35,439 bases of DNA from Phoronis australis (taxonomy: Eukaryota > Phoronida > Phoronidae). This document shows positions 1-11,711 of this stretch, in pieces; positions within the stretch are counted from its first letter, which is position 1, and each line of letters opens with the position of its first letter. The stretch is taken from the NCBI GenBank assembly GCA_002633005.1, contig NMRA01000324.1:276179-311617 (forward strand). Reading direction: 5' to 3'. The notes below the pieces were generated by a model, which was not told the origin of the DNA, searched no databases, and saw nothing but the letters and a program-made list of their open reading frames with translations. The translations under genes were made by a program, and so were the position numbers.

Positions 1-281
1 GTTTTGCACTAAATCAGTACTGGTTAAACGGTCGTCCTTTTATGGTTTGTATCTATATAAATGTTCAGGAAACATTCGGGCAACATTTTTATGAGATGAT
101 GGGTTTTGCAAGAGTAAATAATTATTTTTTGTTGGAAAATAATGGGAAAATTTTCGAACCAAAATTTAAAAAATATCTCACTACATTCAAATTTTAAAAA
201 CTTGAAAACGTAAATTTTCATCACATAGAAACCTTACAGTTTTTAGAAAATTCAAGTTTTCCACACATGAAAGAATCCAGT

Positions 282-760
282 TTTTTGAAAAACTTAAGAA
301 GTCAGGAAAACTTAAGTTTCTATAATTGGAAAAACTAAAGTTTTCGAAAAACTTAAGAAGTCAGGAAAACTTAAGTTTTTAAAATTACAAAAACTTAAGT
401 TTTGTGATAAACTTAAGTTATCAGAAAAACTTAAGTTTTGTTAGTTCAAAAAACTTAAGTTTTCATGAAAACTTAAGTTATTACTTGAAACTTAAGTTTA
501 TTTGTGAAAACTTAAGTTTTACACCTGAAAAAACTTAAGTTTTCTGAAAAACTTAAGTTTTCTGAAAAACTTAACATTGTGCTGAAAAACTTAAGTTTTT
601 GGCGAAAAACTTAAGTTTTAAAAACTTAAGTTTCTTTTAAAAACTTAAGTTTTTCCGAAGAACTTAAGTTTTTCCTCTAAAACTTAAGTTATGTTCCAAA
701 AACTTAAGTTTTTTCGCCAAAAACTTAAGTTTTCAGCGAAAAACTTAAGTTCATTTTTGT
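282..760. repeat. Satellite-like array of CTTAAG palindromes
   Basis: About two dozen copies of a palindrome with core AAAACTTAAGTTTT recur every 15-24 bp (about 20 bp on average). The palindrome is conserved and the short spacers (such as tctg, gcg, cacctg) vary. A larger duplication is visible: the string around gaagtcaggaaaactt occurs at about 297-315 and again at 356-374. Single units are degraded, for example an aactaaagtt near 330 and an aacttaac near 570. No coding potential. Because the core is its own reverse complement, the array has no strand. Degenerate copies of the same motif lie at 34,705-34,825. Confidence 0.9.
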
Positions 761-3720
761 AAGGGCAGGTCAGCTTTTTGTGTACTCTCAGTGTTCATCT
801 GGTCCCTCTGCAAACTATTCCAGTGTATATTTTCACCACTGTGCACAGGATGTTTTGGTTTCGTGAAACTGTTTTCAGATGATTTGTTTCCTGATAGATT
901 TGACGTTTTTCAATTGTTGTCAACGTGATTCAGTTTAATAAAGTGATACCTGATTATTTATTGTCGCTTTTAATAATAGACTAAGAGTTGAGAGCACCAT
1001 CGTTCGCCAGTTTTTCTCGTAACGAGACAGAACACATGTTTATTTCCGGACTAACAGTGCAGGTATTCGTTCTTAAACAACTTGAGGCTGCTGTTACGCG
1101 ATCATCTGATATTCAAGTTTTTACGCCCCGTCGGTGCTCCTTAATTATGCTCTTGAATATTTGGAAATTGTCTAAACCCCTGTATACACGCCGCACTTTT
1201 TCGTATACGACTTTTCGTATGCTAAAAAAGGTGTGTGTAAGCAGATGTTCCAACAAAAATTTTTGCTGGTGGCGTGACTCATACCCAGATGAGCACAATA
1301 TGGTTTCACTAAACTTATGTGCCAGGTTAATGTGACGAAATCAAGAAGGGTTTTTAATTATCTTAAGAAAAACTCCAGAGACATGTTAAGTGCCAGAAAC
1401 TTACCAGGGTGCATGGAAATTTCACTACTTGGCTACAAAAACAGAAAAATATCTTACACGAGAAGGGAAAACCCCCCTCCCGACCTTCCCACGCTCGGCG
1501 CCACGCGCCTAAGATTCGACCTTGGCGGGAATCCTAAACCCCCCTTGGTGAAAACGTAGATCCGCCACTGCTCAAACGGATTTGGCCTACTAACAGAGAG
1601 AATTAACGTTTATTTCATCGAGTTCTCTAAACCAAAATGAAACTCTGCTAACTTAAGTAACCCTTATTAATTTAGAGGAAAGTTGATAACGCTTTTCATT
1701 TACTATGCTCACAAGCAACCGTGACCTACGCAGGTGACGAAACGAAGGCTATCATTTTAAGGAGCAGTAATACCGGTGTGTTTTTCGGACCTACAGCTTC
1801 ACCCTTCACCCTGGTAACTCGTTGCATGACGAAACCTAATGCAAACAGAAAGAAAAAATGAAAAGAATTTTAATATCGGACATCCAAAGCCATCTAATTC
1901 CTCTTACGAAACTAGAAAGTAACATTGGACTTCAAAGTTTTTTGAATTTACCGCATCAATTTCGATTTAAAGCGGTCGCATGCCTTTGAAAAAAATCTTC
2001 AGTACCTCTACTTAAGACAGGTTTGTATACGATGAAGTCCTCTGAATTTCGTATGTTGGCATCAAAGCGCTTGCCTCAGCTTGGAACTTTGTCATATGCG
2101 AATAGGAAAAAATATTTAATGGTTTCGTTGTTTTTCCTACCCCATTGTCATCTCATCTCGAATGTATCAGTCTAGCCTTTTACTGTGATTTCACCAACCG
2201 CAAAACACAATTCCATCTCTCAAATGCAAAAAAGCAGTGCAAGATTGCATATTTCAACATCAGCCAATCAAATAATTCGAGTGTTATTCCAAATCCAATG
2301 GCACTTGAGTCTGGTAGTCAATGTGAGGTCATGTTACGTAACTATTCCACATTGATACCTCTGAGGAGGAGTGTATCCTCTAGTACAAGCCTTTGGTGTG
2401 CCTTTTGGGATTAAGAATCAATATCAGTTTCGTATTGAACACTAGAATTCGTTTTATTGCATATCGTTTTCCCGTTACATCAGTGAAACCCATTACATTT
2501 GGCTATTTACAGTAAAAATGCTGACAATAACCAATTATATATGTACATGTATGGTTCCCTGATAAAGGTTTATTTGGTAGCTAAATGCAAACGTTTACAA
2601 ACGAAACAGCTGTTTTTGGAGACTTGCGTTACCCACATCTATTATTAGCACAGAACTTTGTCAGATACGCGAGGCTAAGGTGGGTTCAATAATACACGGT
2701 TACGACATCCGCATCTACTCCACGCCCATTACGATCACCATTCTTAAGACTCAATATGCACATGCACATAGCGAACGTCCTTGCATAGGGGTTACACAAT
2801 CACTTAATTTCCACGTGTTACAACAAACCCCCATTGGCACATGTGCAACGATAACTTCTATTCAAACTTGTTTTCAGGTTGCTAATCCGATTTGCATCGA
2901 TAAATGTTTCGAAAAATTCTCCTGACTGTGATACAACTAAAAGTTAGATGAACTGGTAAGAAAATATTTTATGGACAACGAATCACGTTGTTGCCTACAC
3001 AAGAGTTTGAATTGGTAACATACTAAGCCAGCACTACTGGACCGTCAGATCAGTTCATTTTAGTATTAGTCCAAGCAAATGAACAACCCACGTATGGCAA
3101 AATTCAACAGGTGGAAACTATACAAAATCAACTGAGAGACTAATAAAGATGTGTCAATCTGGCAACATGTTTCTGCATGCTGGATTAAGAGGCCTTGAAC
3201 CTACAAATCAGTGATCTGGCAGGCGCACGCACCGTTTTTCCCTGTCCTTTGAAAAATAAACTGAGGGTGACGAAATAGTGTTTTCTTACCATTTCACATC
3301 GTGAATTTTGATGCAGGAGCTTGTTCCCTGTTACAATAGTCTTCTCTGTGAGGTCAGAGAGGTAGGCCCGGTTATGTCAACTGTGCCGTTAGCAATACTT
3401 GCTTAAAATAATTGAGTTTTATCCAAATTCATGGCAAAGAAAACTTGCGAAAAGTTGATTAGCGTATTGTTCTGCTACTTTTTGCTAACTATTTATTCTG
3501 ACCTAACTACAACGCATTTGTGTTTTCACTTGAACCTTTTATTGATAAAACAATACTGTCTTAGATCAATCTTCGTGTAGCTTTCATTTGAAGAGTTGAT
3601 GTTCCAAGCAGACCATAAATCTTGTCTCAGGTGTTACTTATTAACGAGGATACGTGGGACAAGATGACGAACGATTGTAGTGTCAACAGTTTTCTTCGCC
3701 CCGATTGGCTGCCGTTACCC
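761..3720. other. Non-coding interval, no gene recognised
   Basis: Short open frames here (longest about 115 codons, near 988-1335) show no recognisable domain, no convincing splice frame and no codon pattern unlike random sequence. A stretch with good splice-like signals on the minus strand (acceptor ttctgtttttgtag, then 28 bp, then GTAAGT, near 1,405-1,450) cannot be tied to any gene. Apart from the transposon end at 1,500-1,572, I see nothing to annotate. Confidence 0.5.
1500..1572. mobile_element. Solo end of a MITE ending GATCCGCCACTG
   Basis: The sequence runs from a C-rich stretch (cctaaacccccc) to gatccgccactg. The MITE in block A (15,235-15,535) has the same kind of terminus: a run of G or C followed by a GGCGGATC or CCACCACTG end. 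Ends of this type are common in non-autonomous hAT-like elements of marine invertebrates. The opposite end is not recognised upstream, so this is probably a truncated copy. Its left limit is a guess. Confidence 0.4.
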
Positions 3721-4297
3721 TAACTAAAACCTCGCTGGTTCCCTGCGTGCCGCTAGATAGGGCGGTAGCCGCGCCAGCACGCAGGTATCACTTAAATTTC
3801 CTCTGTAAATTTTTTTACACCGGCGTTTCTGATTGGCTAGTCGAATTCTCAACAGGCAGCGCTTTGCGCAAACAAACTGGCATGACTGATGGACTGAAGT
3901 GTAAATGTGGTCTGTTGTACAGACAAATCGGTGCTTAAAATTATGTTCAGGAAATGTGAAGCCTAGAAATTGTAAGCCTTTTCGGAATACATCTTTCTAC
4001 TGTCGATGAATTTTGTTTACGATAGTGTCCTTATACAGTATGAATAACACACCGGTTAAATCGGCCACATAATATGTGTTTATTGTGCATGTATGTGCTT
4101 CAAGCACGCGGCTATTAAACATCACTTCAGAAACGACAAGGCTAAAAATCGTTCACATTCCGCCATTTTTTCACGGTGTTGTAAAGCTAACCAATGACTG
4201 CCAAGATTACATCGACCAATGCTAAAGCACGTGCCACTAGGTGATACCTGCGTGCTGGCTGGGCTAAGCACGCAGGGAACCAGCGAGTAACTAAAAC
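3721..4297. mobile_element. Non-autonomous DNA transposon (MITE) with hairpin TIRs and 10-bp TSD
   Basis: The element proper is 3,731-4,287 (557 bp). It begins CTCGCTGGTTCCCTGCGTGC and ends with the exact reverse complement. It is flanked by perfect direct repeats TAACTAAAAC at 3,721-3,730 and 4,288-4,297, the mark of a target-site duplication. Each inverted end contains a further palindrome, CCTGCGTGC...GCACGCAGG, with a loop of about 28 bp on the left and about 12 bp on the right; the arms run to GGTATCAC. The inside has no transposase. A 10-bp duplication would suit the Mutator-like or Rehavkus groups, but the superfamily is not proven. The perfect duplication suggests a fairly recent insertion. 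Confidence 0.85.
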
Positions 4298-5153
4298 CTG
4301 CGAACACGGCATTCATCAACGGAGCCGTTACGGCAAAATAAAGAGGCCTTCAATAGTACACGATTTATCACACCAAGGGAACAGAAGGTTCGACCTTACG
4401 CAGCAAAAGATCGAGATGAACACAAAAATTGCACGGATCTGGAGTTTGGGTAATATTTTCTAATTGACACAGGCGTTGCAATTAATTTTACCCTTTCGCT
4501 TCTCATTGTTTTACACGAATTTTCGAATTCCATTGTCATCGTTATTGTTATCAAAATGGTTATTCGCATTATTTAGTTGATGGTAATATTTGTACCTTTC
4601 ATTTCGTCAATCATGGTGGATGCAAAGTCCCACCAGGAAGAGCTACAAATCGATAATCAAAACCCTGCTCGTGAAATTAGAACAAGCACACGCGCGAATA
4701 TGTACTCACACACACACACCCAGATACTTTTCACAAAGTGCGCACAAACAAATACATACAGAGTAGAGACCACTTTGATCCAAGGAATGAATTATCTGAA
4801 ATTATATTGTGCAGATATTTGAGTGGCCACACAATTCAAACGTTCCCCAATATACATGTGAATTTTCTCAAATAATATTTCAAATAATGTGGCCAAACTG
4901 TGAAAATGTGTAGTGTAGATACGTATCTGATATTAATCCGATACATGTGCATTGTCATCCCCTGAGGTAGGCGAGAATAAGAATGCCTATTTATGAGACT
5001 CGAGAATAACAATGCCTAACTTATCTACCTTTTTCAGAACCAATCATCTTCATGGCCCTGTTGTTGACAGTCGATGGTGAGCAATTAGTGTGACTTTAAA
5101 CTAGAGTGCATTGTTATGTGGGGAGCCTATACCATGCAAAGACCTAGATACGC
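4298..5153. other. Non-coding interval with a short CA run
   Basis: No gene recognised. A short (CA)n run lies at about 4,709-4,720. The open frame at 4,577-4,822 starts with a hydrophobic stretch but has no donor site, no domain and no homologous signal, so it is not called as a gene. Confidence 0.45.
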
Positions 5154-5311
5154 CGTAAAATGTAACAATTTCGTAAAATGTAACAACTGTTACATTTTAA
5201 GTTGACTGGCTTCTCCTAAAATGTAACAAGTTGTTACATTTTACGTACATGTAGCTGTTACATTTCACGTTGGACGCACATGCGAGAAATGTACCATTGT
5301 TACATTTTACG
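5154..5311 (+). repeat. Foldback repeat, copy 1, with CGTAAAATGTAAC ends
   Basis: This 158-bp repeat begins CGTAAAATGTAACAA and ends ttgttacattttacg, its reverse complement. The inside holds further copies of TGTTACATTTTA in both orientations, so most of it can fold on itself. An internal landmark (acgttggacgcacatgcgag) is found inverted in the second copy at 9,023-9,193, which shows the two are copies of one repeat lying in opposite orientation about 3.7 kb apart. It is either a small palindromic MITE inserted twice or the long terminal repeat of one larger element. Confidence 0.85.
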
Positions 5312-5659
5312 AAACCCACGTCATATTGCAAAGAAAATGACCAAAATCACGAACAAGTGGTATCTGACACGACCGGGGTTACTGGACAATTTTTAGACGA
5401 GGAATGGCGCCCGAAATATTTGAATATCTACCCATTTAGAGAGTGGGATCGTACAAAAAGTGACCAATTTAGAGTCTGATTTGTGTAAAACCTCTTATCT
5501 TCGAACACTTTTGTTCAGGAAAGGCACCTTGTAGTTTTGTGGAAAGTGACACCATTTTGCAGAGTATTTTTTCTGTGAAAAAAACACCCTTTTGGGTGTC
5601 ACTTTTAGTATATATCTTCTATAAGAATGCTCTGTGGGCTGACACGACATGACTTTGGC

Positions 5660-5770
5660 TACCTTTTTTAGTATTACATTACTATAACTACTGTTACTAC
5701 TATTAATACTATTACTACTGTGACTACTATTGATACTTTTACCACTGTCACTACTATTACTCGTTATCGT
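5660..5770. repeat. Degenerate ACT/ATT trinucleotide microsatellite
   Basis: Irregular runs of ACT, ATT and TACTATTACT-type units with point changes. Low complexity, no coding role seen. Confidence 0.7.
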
Positions 5771-6769
5771 TTTCGTTATAATTATGATTATTATTTCTTA
5801 ATTTATTTAACGAGGACACAATACATGTTTAGCAAAGTGCTAATACATTATGGACATCAAATATTTTAAAATCATCTCATCTATTGTTCACTGTTGTCAT
5901 CGGGCTTCCCATAGTGGACAGCGACTGCTGTTCCAATAGGATTTTAAAGGGACTCCTAAGTTCAGCTTTAACAATATTGTGAGAGGAACGTCTTGACAGC
6001 CGTGGATGTAAAGAACGCCTACTTTTTGGAAACGAGGAGGTTGAGAATTAAAATCTTGTTTAGACGAGCACCAAATTAAAAAAATTGATCATTTCTGATC
6101 TATCGGCAAGCACTGCGTTATTTGTAAATATAACTATGTCCAGCTGTCGTTTACCACGAAGAACTGATCTCAGACCGCAAAATTATCTCTTGTTGAAAAC
6201 ATTCCTTGTCAAAAACCTGATGTGTAAGTTCAAAATTGAACTCTGTAGGCAGACAATTGTCGAGAACTAACGACTAGTCAGCTGCGGTCACCGGGTCATT
6301 AGAATAGCGTGTAACGGAAATATAAGACACTCAACAATTTTATGTGAAATGGGCCCCAATATTCACAGTGATTTAACAGAATGATTTAAACTAGGTCTCA
6401 TTGAAAGTAGTTTGTATGGAACAAAAACCGCCGATGTCGAAGTTTAATAATTTAATATGAGCATTGAGTGTAATACATCAAAAAGATTAAAATACAATAC
6501 ATCAAGAGGATTGACTTACCGAATTCCCTTATCTGCGAGTTGAAACTCAAAAATGGCGCCTCTTGAAACACGTGATTTCACGTCCATTAATAATAGAATG
6601 TCCAATATTTATCTTTATTTATATGTACTTCGAACTAACCAATGGCCAAATACCAGGGTTAATTCATATTTTAGCTTACAAGGTAATAGAAAGAGAAAAT
6701 ACATGTTTTTGTAGACCGAAGTTCAGTCAGCTTTTTGGACTATTTTTTCTTTAAGGTATAGATCTAGAC

Positions 6770-8145
6770 CAGGGCCCGGTCTTCATTTTCCGTACTCAAA
6801 CTCGAATCATGCTCAAACTCACACTTCATACTCAAGTCGAGTACAGACTCAGCTTTGGTGTATTCAATGTCATACTCGAAAAATCTGTACTCGAAATTTC
6901 GAGCACGTACTCAGTTTTCGAATGTACTCGAACTGAAGTGTATCTCATTTATATTTTGAGTACGATTTTGAGTAAAATTTCGGAGTCTATGCTCAAATTT
7001 CAAGTTTGGTATGGCAGTGTGCTTCAAATCGTACTCGAAAATAGATACAAGCCAGAGAACAAAATATCGAAAGGGAACCAAGAAACACAGCAAATCAAAA
7101 AAAAAAACAAGTCCTCTTACCGTATCTCAGCACTAATAGTTTCATCTTAAATCGTCTTATTCTTCACCTTATTAACCCGCCGTATCACTGTATGTTATGG
7201 CCGCAATTTTACCTCTACAATTCCTGGCAACAGGCGCATTGTAATCCCTTGTCGGCGAGTCATAACAAGCGTCAAAAGCAGTTGTGGGAAAAGTCGTGTG
7301 AGAAGTTTGTGCTGCCTTTATTTTGGTATGTGTGCCTACGTCTTGTAGGGTTTCCAAAAGACGAGGAGAGGAGGGAAGTTCAAAAAAGTTCGCTTCCCTG
7401 TCAGGTACATTTCTCATCATAACTTAGTCATCTATAATTCCTCAATGCCCAAGTGGAATTCCAGATTTTGTTTGCCGATTTCTAAGTAGACGTCTCGTCC
7501 CGTTCACTGCCACTGGTGAACTCTGAATGCCTGCGCAAGTATTGTTTTTTAACTTACGTGCCAAATGTCAACTCACTTGATACAACCCGGTAAAATACAA
7601 TGATACAGCATCAAAGTTTGACATCAGCGTAGGTCTACACAGCAATGGGTTTTATGTCAAGACTAAATTAGCAACAGAGATGTGATGTGATAAGCTGTTA
7701 CATATTTCTTATGCCATTTTCGGGACTGGATGAGGAATTCAAGAAGTAAAGCTTAATAATTGCCAAATGAATCAAAGAAATGGCATAAGAATACTTATTG
7801 AAACTAAAAAATGAATAACAGTTACAGAACACTCAGAATTGAATGTTATAGACATACTCTTGTAGTTGTAGCGAAAACAGACGATAATGTAGGCCTAGTT
7901 CTTGGGGTGGTCTATTCCAATAGGGAGCGATGAATCAACGCGGCTTTGCGTGATTTTGCATTTCACATCATAAAGAGTTCCATAGCAACTCGAGTATAAG
8001 TGTCAGATTTGAGTACGTTTGGAGTCAACTCGAAATACGACATTGGAAACGCTTTTTTGAGTACGACTCCAGTGAGGACGATTTTGAATATGAAATCTCG
8101 AGTATGAGTATGAGTCTGAGTACGCAGATTGGAGACCGGGCCCAG
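6770..8145. mobile_element. hAT-like DNA transposon remnant with GGGCCCGGTCT ends
   Basis: The left end reads CAGGGCCCGGTCTTC and the right end, inverted, reads CTGGGCCCGGTCTCC. Inside both ends lie many copies of short motifs GTACTCGAAA, GAGTACG and ACTCAAACTC: about 6,790-7,045 on the left and 7,988-8,130 on the right, in inverted orientation. CAGGG-type ends plus dense subterminal repeats are characteristic of hAT elements (family knowledge). I found no matching 8-bp duplication outside the ends, so the insertion is old or the exact ends are off by a few bases. No intact transposase is present; a possible THAP fragment sits at 7,312-7,400. Confidence 0.65.
7312..7400 (+). pseudogene. Possible THAP-domain remnant inside the hAT-like element
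   Basis: A reading frame contains FPKDEERR at 7,351-7,374, matching the conserved F-P-K-D-x-x-R-R core of THAP zinc fingers. Just upstream the same frame reads VLPLF, which could be a decayed CxVPxC with both cysteines changed to phenylalanine or leucine. The frame then reaches a possible donor site (TGTCAG followed by GTACAT near 7,402). The second half of a THAP domain (CxxHF and the AVPTIF-like motif) is not seen. Eight matching residues is thin evidence; chance is possible. Confidence 0.3.
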
Positions 8146-9022
8146 GTTTGAGCAAATTTATCATTTCTCTTCACAGTGCTAGGCATCCCCTTTTTACGTT
8201 TACACGTCACAGTTTGACCTGTAGTTACCACCACTATTTCAGACAGGTGTGAGGTCACAGGAACAATGATATTTCTTTCGTCACTATGCCGCCACTTTTT
8301 TGAACTAATGGCTTGCCCTGTGCAAAGGCGATATTTTGCTGTTGCTTTGGCAGAGTCAACCTGCCGGCAAATACATGGGTGCTTTATCTCCTACCACTAC
8401 AATGTCTTTAAGAAACCGTCATTCATAAGTAAGGTGGTTGACAGCACCCGTCGGCATCAGAAACTGCTTTTGTGTGAAACAGGTCAGTTATTGCATAGCG
8501 ATGTCTCCAAGGCAATAAAACATTGGCCGGAATAAACCAAAGTTGGGTGGACTAAAACTGGTGCTTTTTCTATCAAATTAGCTTTCGAAATTTAACTCTC
8601 TATGACAAATGTTATTATCATTCGTTCCCGAAGAAATGCGATAAATATTTGCCAAATACGGCGTCATTGTTGTTCTTACAAAGTACATGTAAAGTGTGTT
8701 TAGTATAATATCGGATAAAAATCGGTTTATTAGCATTAACAAAAAATGCAAGAACGCTTTAACGATAAAAAAAAACTTGTTTACCTGATCCTGGAAACTC
8801 CTTTCGAGTGGAGTTGAAACTGTACGCTGTACATTTTCACTATACCATTACACTACTCGTGTTAAAAACATGGAAAGTACATAGGGACACATCTATAATG
8901 TCGACCTGGTACATTTGATATAATTTCATTCACAAAATCCGAGAAAGAAGTCGTTAAGTGTATTAACGGTTTTTCTCCGTGTGACAAATATCTTGAATAC
9001 TCATAAAATATGACGTCCCTTT

Positions 9023-9193
9023 CGTAAAATGTAACAATAGTACACTTCTCGCATGTGCATCCGACGTGAAATGTAACAACTATGTAAAACGTTACATTTA
9101 AAGAGAGGCCTAGCAACATAAAATGTAACAATGACATAAAATGTTACAACTGTTACATTTTATGTCATTGTTACGAAATTGTTACATTTTACG
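9023..9193 (-). repeat. Foldback repeat, copy 2, inverted relative to copy 1
   Basis: Read on the minus strand, this copy starts CGTAAAATGTAACAATTTCG like copy 1 and contains the same internal landmark (cgtcggatgcacatgcgag). It is slightly longer (171 bp) because of an extra internal palindrome around 9,117-9,175 (aacataaaatgtaacaatgaca and its complement). Similarity to copy 1 seems to continue 5-8 bp outside the ends (gatacgc against catacac). That favours the two being ends of one large structure, but is not decisive. Confidence 0.85.
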
Positions 9194-10197
9194 GTGTATG
9201 TGCCTCACAAAGTCATGTTGTTATAAGTTTACTTCGCCCATAGAGGGAGTTTGATCTTTTAATCAGTATGAGGCAATTCACCGAAAATTTTTCAATGTAT
9301 GAAACTCCTTTAGGAGCTACACCGTCTCAGCTTGGGCCAACTAAAGGCGGTGGTCACTGTCTAATCCACTGAATAATAGGCATATTATTCAGTTGTCACA
9401 TTCAACAATTTTATTTCACCATGTCCTTTTCCAATTGTTCGTTTGCCATTTTCCCTAGTATAAAGTGACCAGCAACACGTGTATTCGCCTGATCAAGTCC
9501 AGACATTTGCTGTCACTGGTGTGTTCCATCTGGAAAACACCAACAGTCCGGCTCCGTTCTCAAAACCAGGAACCATAACATTTGACTTGTTTTCAAAGTC
9601 GTTATGAGTGAAAGACTGAACTCTGAAGTCGAAGTCCAAACGAACACAGTAACAGCGAGGTGTCGAAAATCACCAATCTACCTTCAGACACAACTAACTC
9701 ACTTTTTACAGATGTAAAACCGTACAAGCGTACATATCTGGTCTAGGTTAGATTCCCTGTTAGGGGAGTGATCTGAGTCGGCATTTACAAGAGTTGTTCT
9801 GTAGCACTTAGTGTACATTGATTCGATAGGCCTACTGCCTCAATCAGAATTAGCGAACCACCATGTTTACAAAAGCACCTCCTACCGAGCAAAATGACAG
9901 AAGTGAAATACTTTCGCGCAGGCTAATATACTCCATATTAGTAGGATAATACACGCAGTGTTGGCTAACGTAGTAAACAGGGCGGGGGTAGCTTGTGGCA
10001 GGTCAATTGGCAAGATGGCGGAGTGAACCATCCTACTGTACTACATAGCTTGATGAAACTGAATGCTAGCAAAGTATTAACGTCACAACCCCCGCACTTT
10101 TGCCTTTAACTGCGTCCTTCCATTTCTTTCAACCTCTCTCTCTCTTGCACTGGTAATATTCTATGTCACATTCTACAAGGTGTTTCTGTATTCGTAG
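9194..10197. other. Region upstream of WSC gene 1; hairpin but no exon found
   Basis: A near-perfect hairpin, ACTGAATAATA-ggca-TATTATTCAGT, lies at 9,368-9,394. A CAAGATGGCGG string near 10,010 resembles the YY1-type element often found at animal transcription starts, but its ATG is followed at once by a stop. I could not find a signal-peptide exon or an earlier WSC exon for the gene that begins at 10,198. Confidence 0.4.
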
Positions 10198-10510
10198 GCT
10201 TTTTGAGACCTCTGCCACACAACATCTTGCCGGCTTGCTTCGCAGACGCATCATTCGAGAGGGATTTGCCTGAAGAAATTTATGTTGGTAAAAAAAAACA
10301 CACAGGAATATTGTTTACGTTTATGTGGAGATAAAAAGTACAAGTACGCAGCTGTGCAAAATGGTAACAGCTGTTGGTGCGGCAATACGTATGGGATGTT
10401 TGGAAGGGTTGAAAACTACGAATGCAGAGCCACAAGGTGTCCAGGGAGATTGGAGGAATACTGCGGTGGCTATATGAGAAGCTATGTAATGGAAACAAAC
10501 AAAACGCATG
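10198..10510 (+). CDS. WSC-domain exon 1 of a putative extracellular lectin-like protein (frameshifted)
   Basis: WSC domains are Cys-rich extracellular modules thought to bind carbohydrate. After the acceptor ttcgtag the frame gives PACFADAS and DLPEEIYVG, then NTQEYCLRLC, AAVQNGNSCWCG, CRATRCPG, EYCGGY and SYVMET: eight cysteines in the usual WSC spacing. The exon ends acgcatg before the donor GTATGT, in phase 1, and joins in frame to the next WSC exon. One defect: between EIYVG and NTQEYC there is a run of nine A at 10,280-10,288, and eight would keep the frame. This is either a real frameshift (pseudogene) or a homopolymer error in the assembly; the otherwise intact domain favours an error. 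Upstream exons, including a signal peptide, are not found. Confidence 0.8.
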
Positions 10511-11711
10511 GTATGTATACATGTATGTATTGTTCTGCCCATCACTGGGCCTACAGTAGAAAAGTCAGTGCTGGGTAGGTGATTTTCTATAAATGCTAGA
10601 AATTTTGGTATGGTATTTTAGGATTTTCTTTTCCAATTTTATATATGTGCTAAAAATAAACCCCAAAAGAGTAGAAATTGGTAAAATTATGTGGTGTCAC
10701 TCAGTGGTATTCCGTCATTCCCCGTAGCGTTGATCTTGATCAACCTCGAGCCAGAATGCTTACGAAAACAACTGAACATTGCTCGATACTTCCTTCCATT
10801 TTGAAAATTTGCACATGCAGAGGATGCACCAACACCAATAGAGCATGCAGCATTTCAGTTCCTGGGTTCCCATCATATCCTATTATGACAGGTTCAGTAG
10901 TCATACACTTTATAGGGGAATTTAAGTGAATATGTTTAATTTATCTCCCTGATCTAGTTCTTTTGTTAACTGCCAAGCACATTCTTTTGCCTGTTACATG
11001 TATAGCAGCAGGCAAGCCGATTATCTACCATGCTTATTATAGTACATACGTGAACAAAGTCAAACCCAGAGCGAAGTGGTACGTAAGCAAAGAATGGATT
11101 GTCCTAACTTCGGTTGTAGTTGGGGGATTTTGGCGAATCAAAAACTAAACATGACAAGGAATTCACGCCCAGAGTAAATACGATGTCACTTATTCACAAT
11201 ATGGCACAGCAATATGTGATGTGCAGTAGAGGCCCTTTCAGCCACGCCACTGAAATATAAGCCAATCAGCTCTCGCTGTCACGGTTTCAGTCTCTTGGCA
11301 ACAAAAATGAATGAGGTATTCTTTATCGTGCAGCTCCAGCAACTGTGTATGTTAGAACTGGTAACCTAGCTGCTTCGCTAGTTTAGTACAGTCCACTATT
11401 AAAAGCATCGTAATGTGTACAGTAGTTACTTTTTCACACAGAGCCTTTGTTAAGTATTTCAATGCTCAAAGTTCCACAGCATTATAAAGCTACTGAAAAA
11501 AAACATTGTGAAACTTTGTGTATGATTATTTTTGATAAACTGGATACTGCATTTTTTCCGGTAGACTTATTATACACCCGTCAAAACGTTAAGTAAGAGC
11601 AAGGTCCAATAGAACGACGCCTACGGGCGGTATTGGTTGATTGTATATACAGCAGCCGTACCAAATTGGCTGACAAACCATTTGATTGTGGATATTGTTT
11701 ACTTTTGCCAG

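Noticed and set aside
282-760. CRISPR-like pattern of regular repeats with variable spacers
   Set aside because: Repeats are short palindromes and spacers are only a few bases long; the setting is clearly eukaryotic. It is a satellite-like array.
4577-4822. Signal-peptide-like frame MMVIFVPFISS
   Set aside because: No donor follows, the frame runs into a CA microsatellite, and nothing downstream supports a gene.
8266-8535. 89-codon plus-strand frame with a hydrophobic start
   Set aside because: No domain recognised, no donor site, and it lies next to transposon ends in a repeat-rich stretch.
10678-10929. Cysteine-rich plus-strand frame in the WSC intron
   Set aside because: A few spaced cysteines (CTCRGCTNTNRAC) recall fragments of retrotransposon proteins, but there is no further support and no splice frame to the WSC exons.
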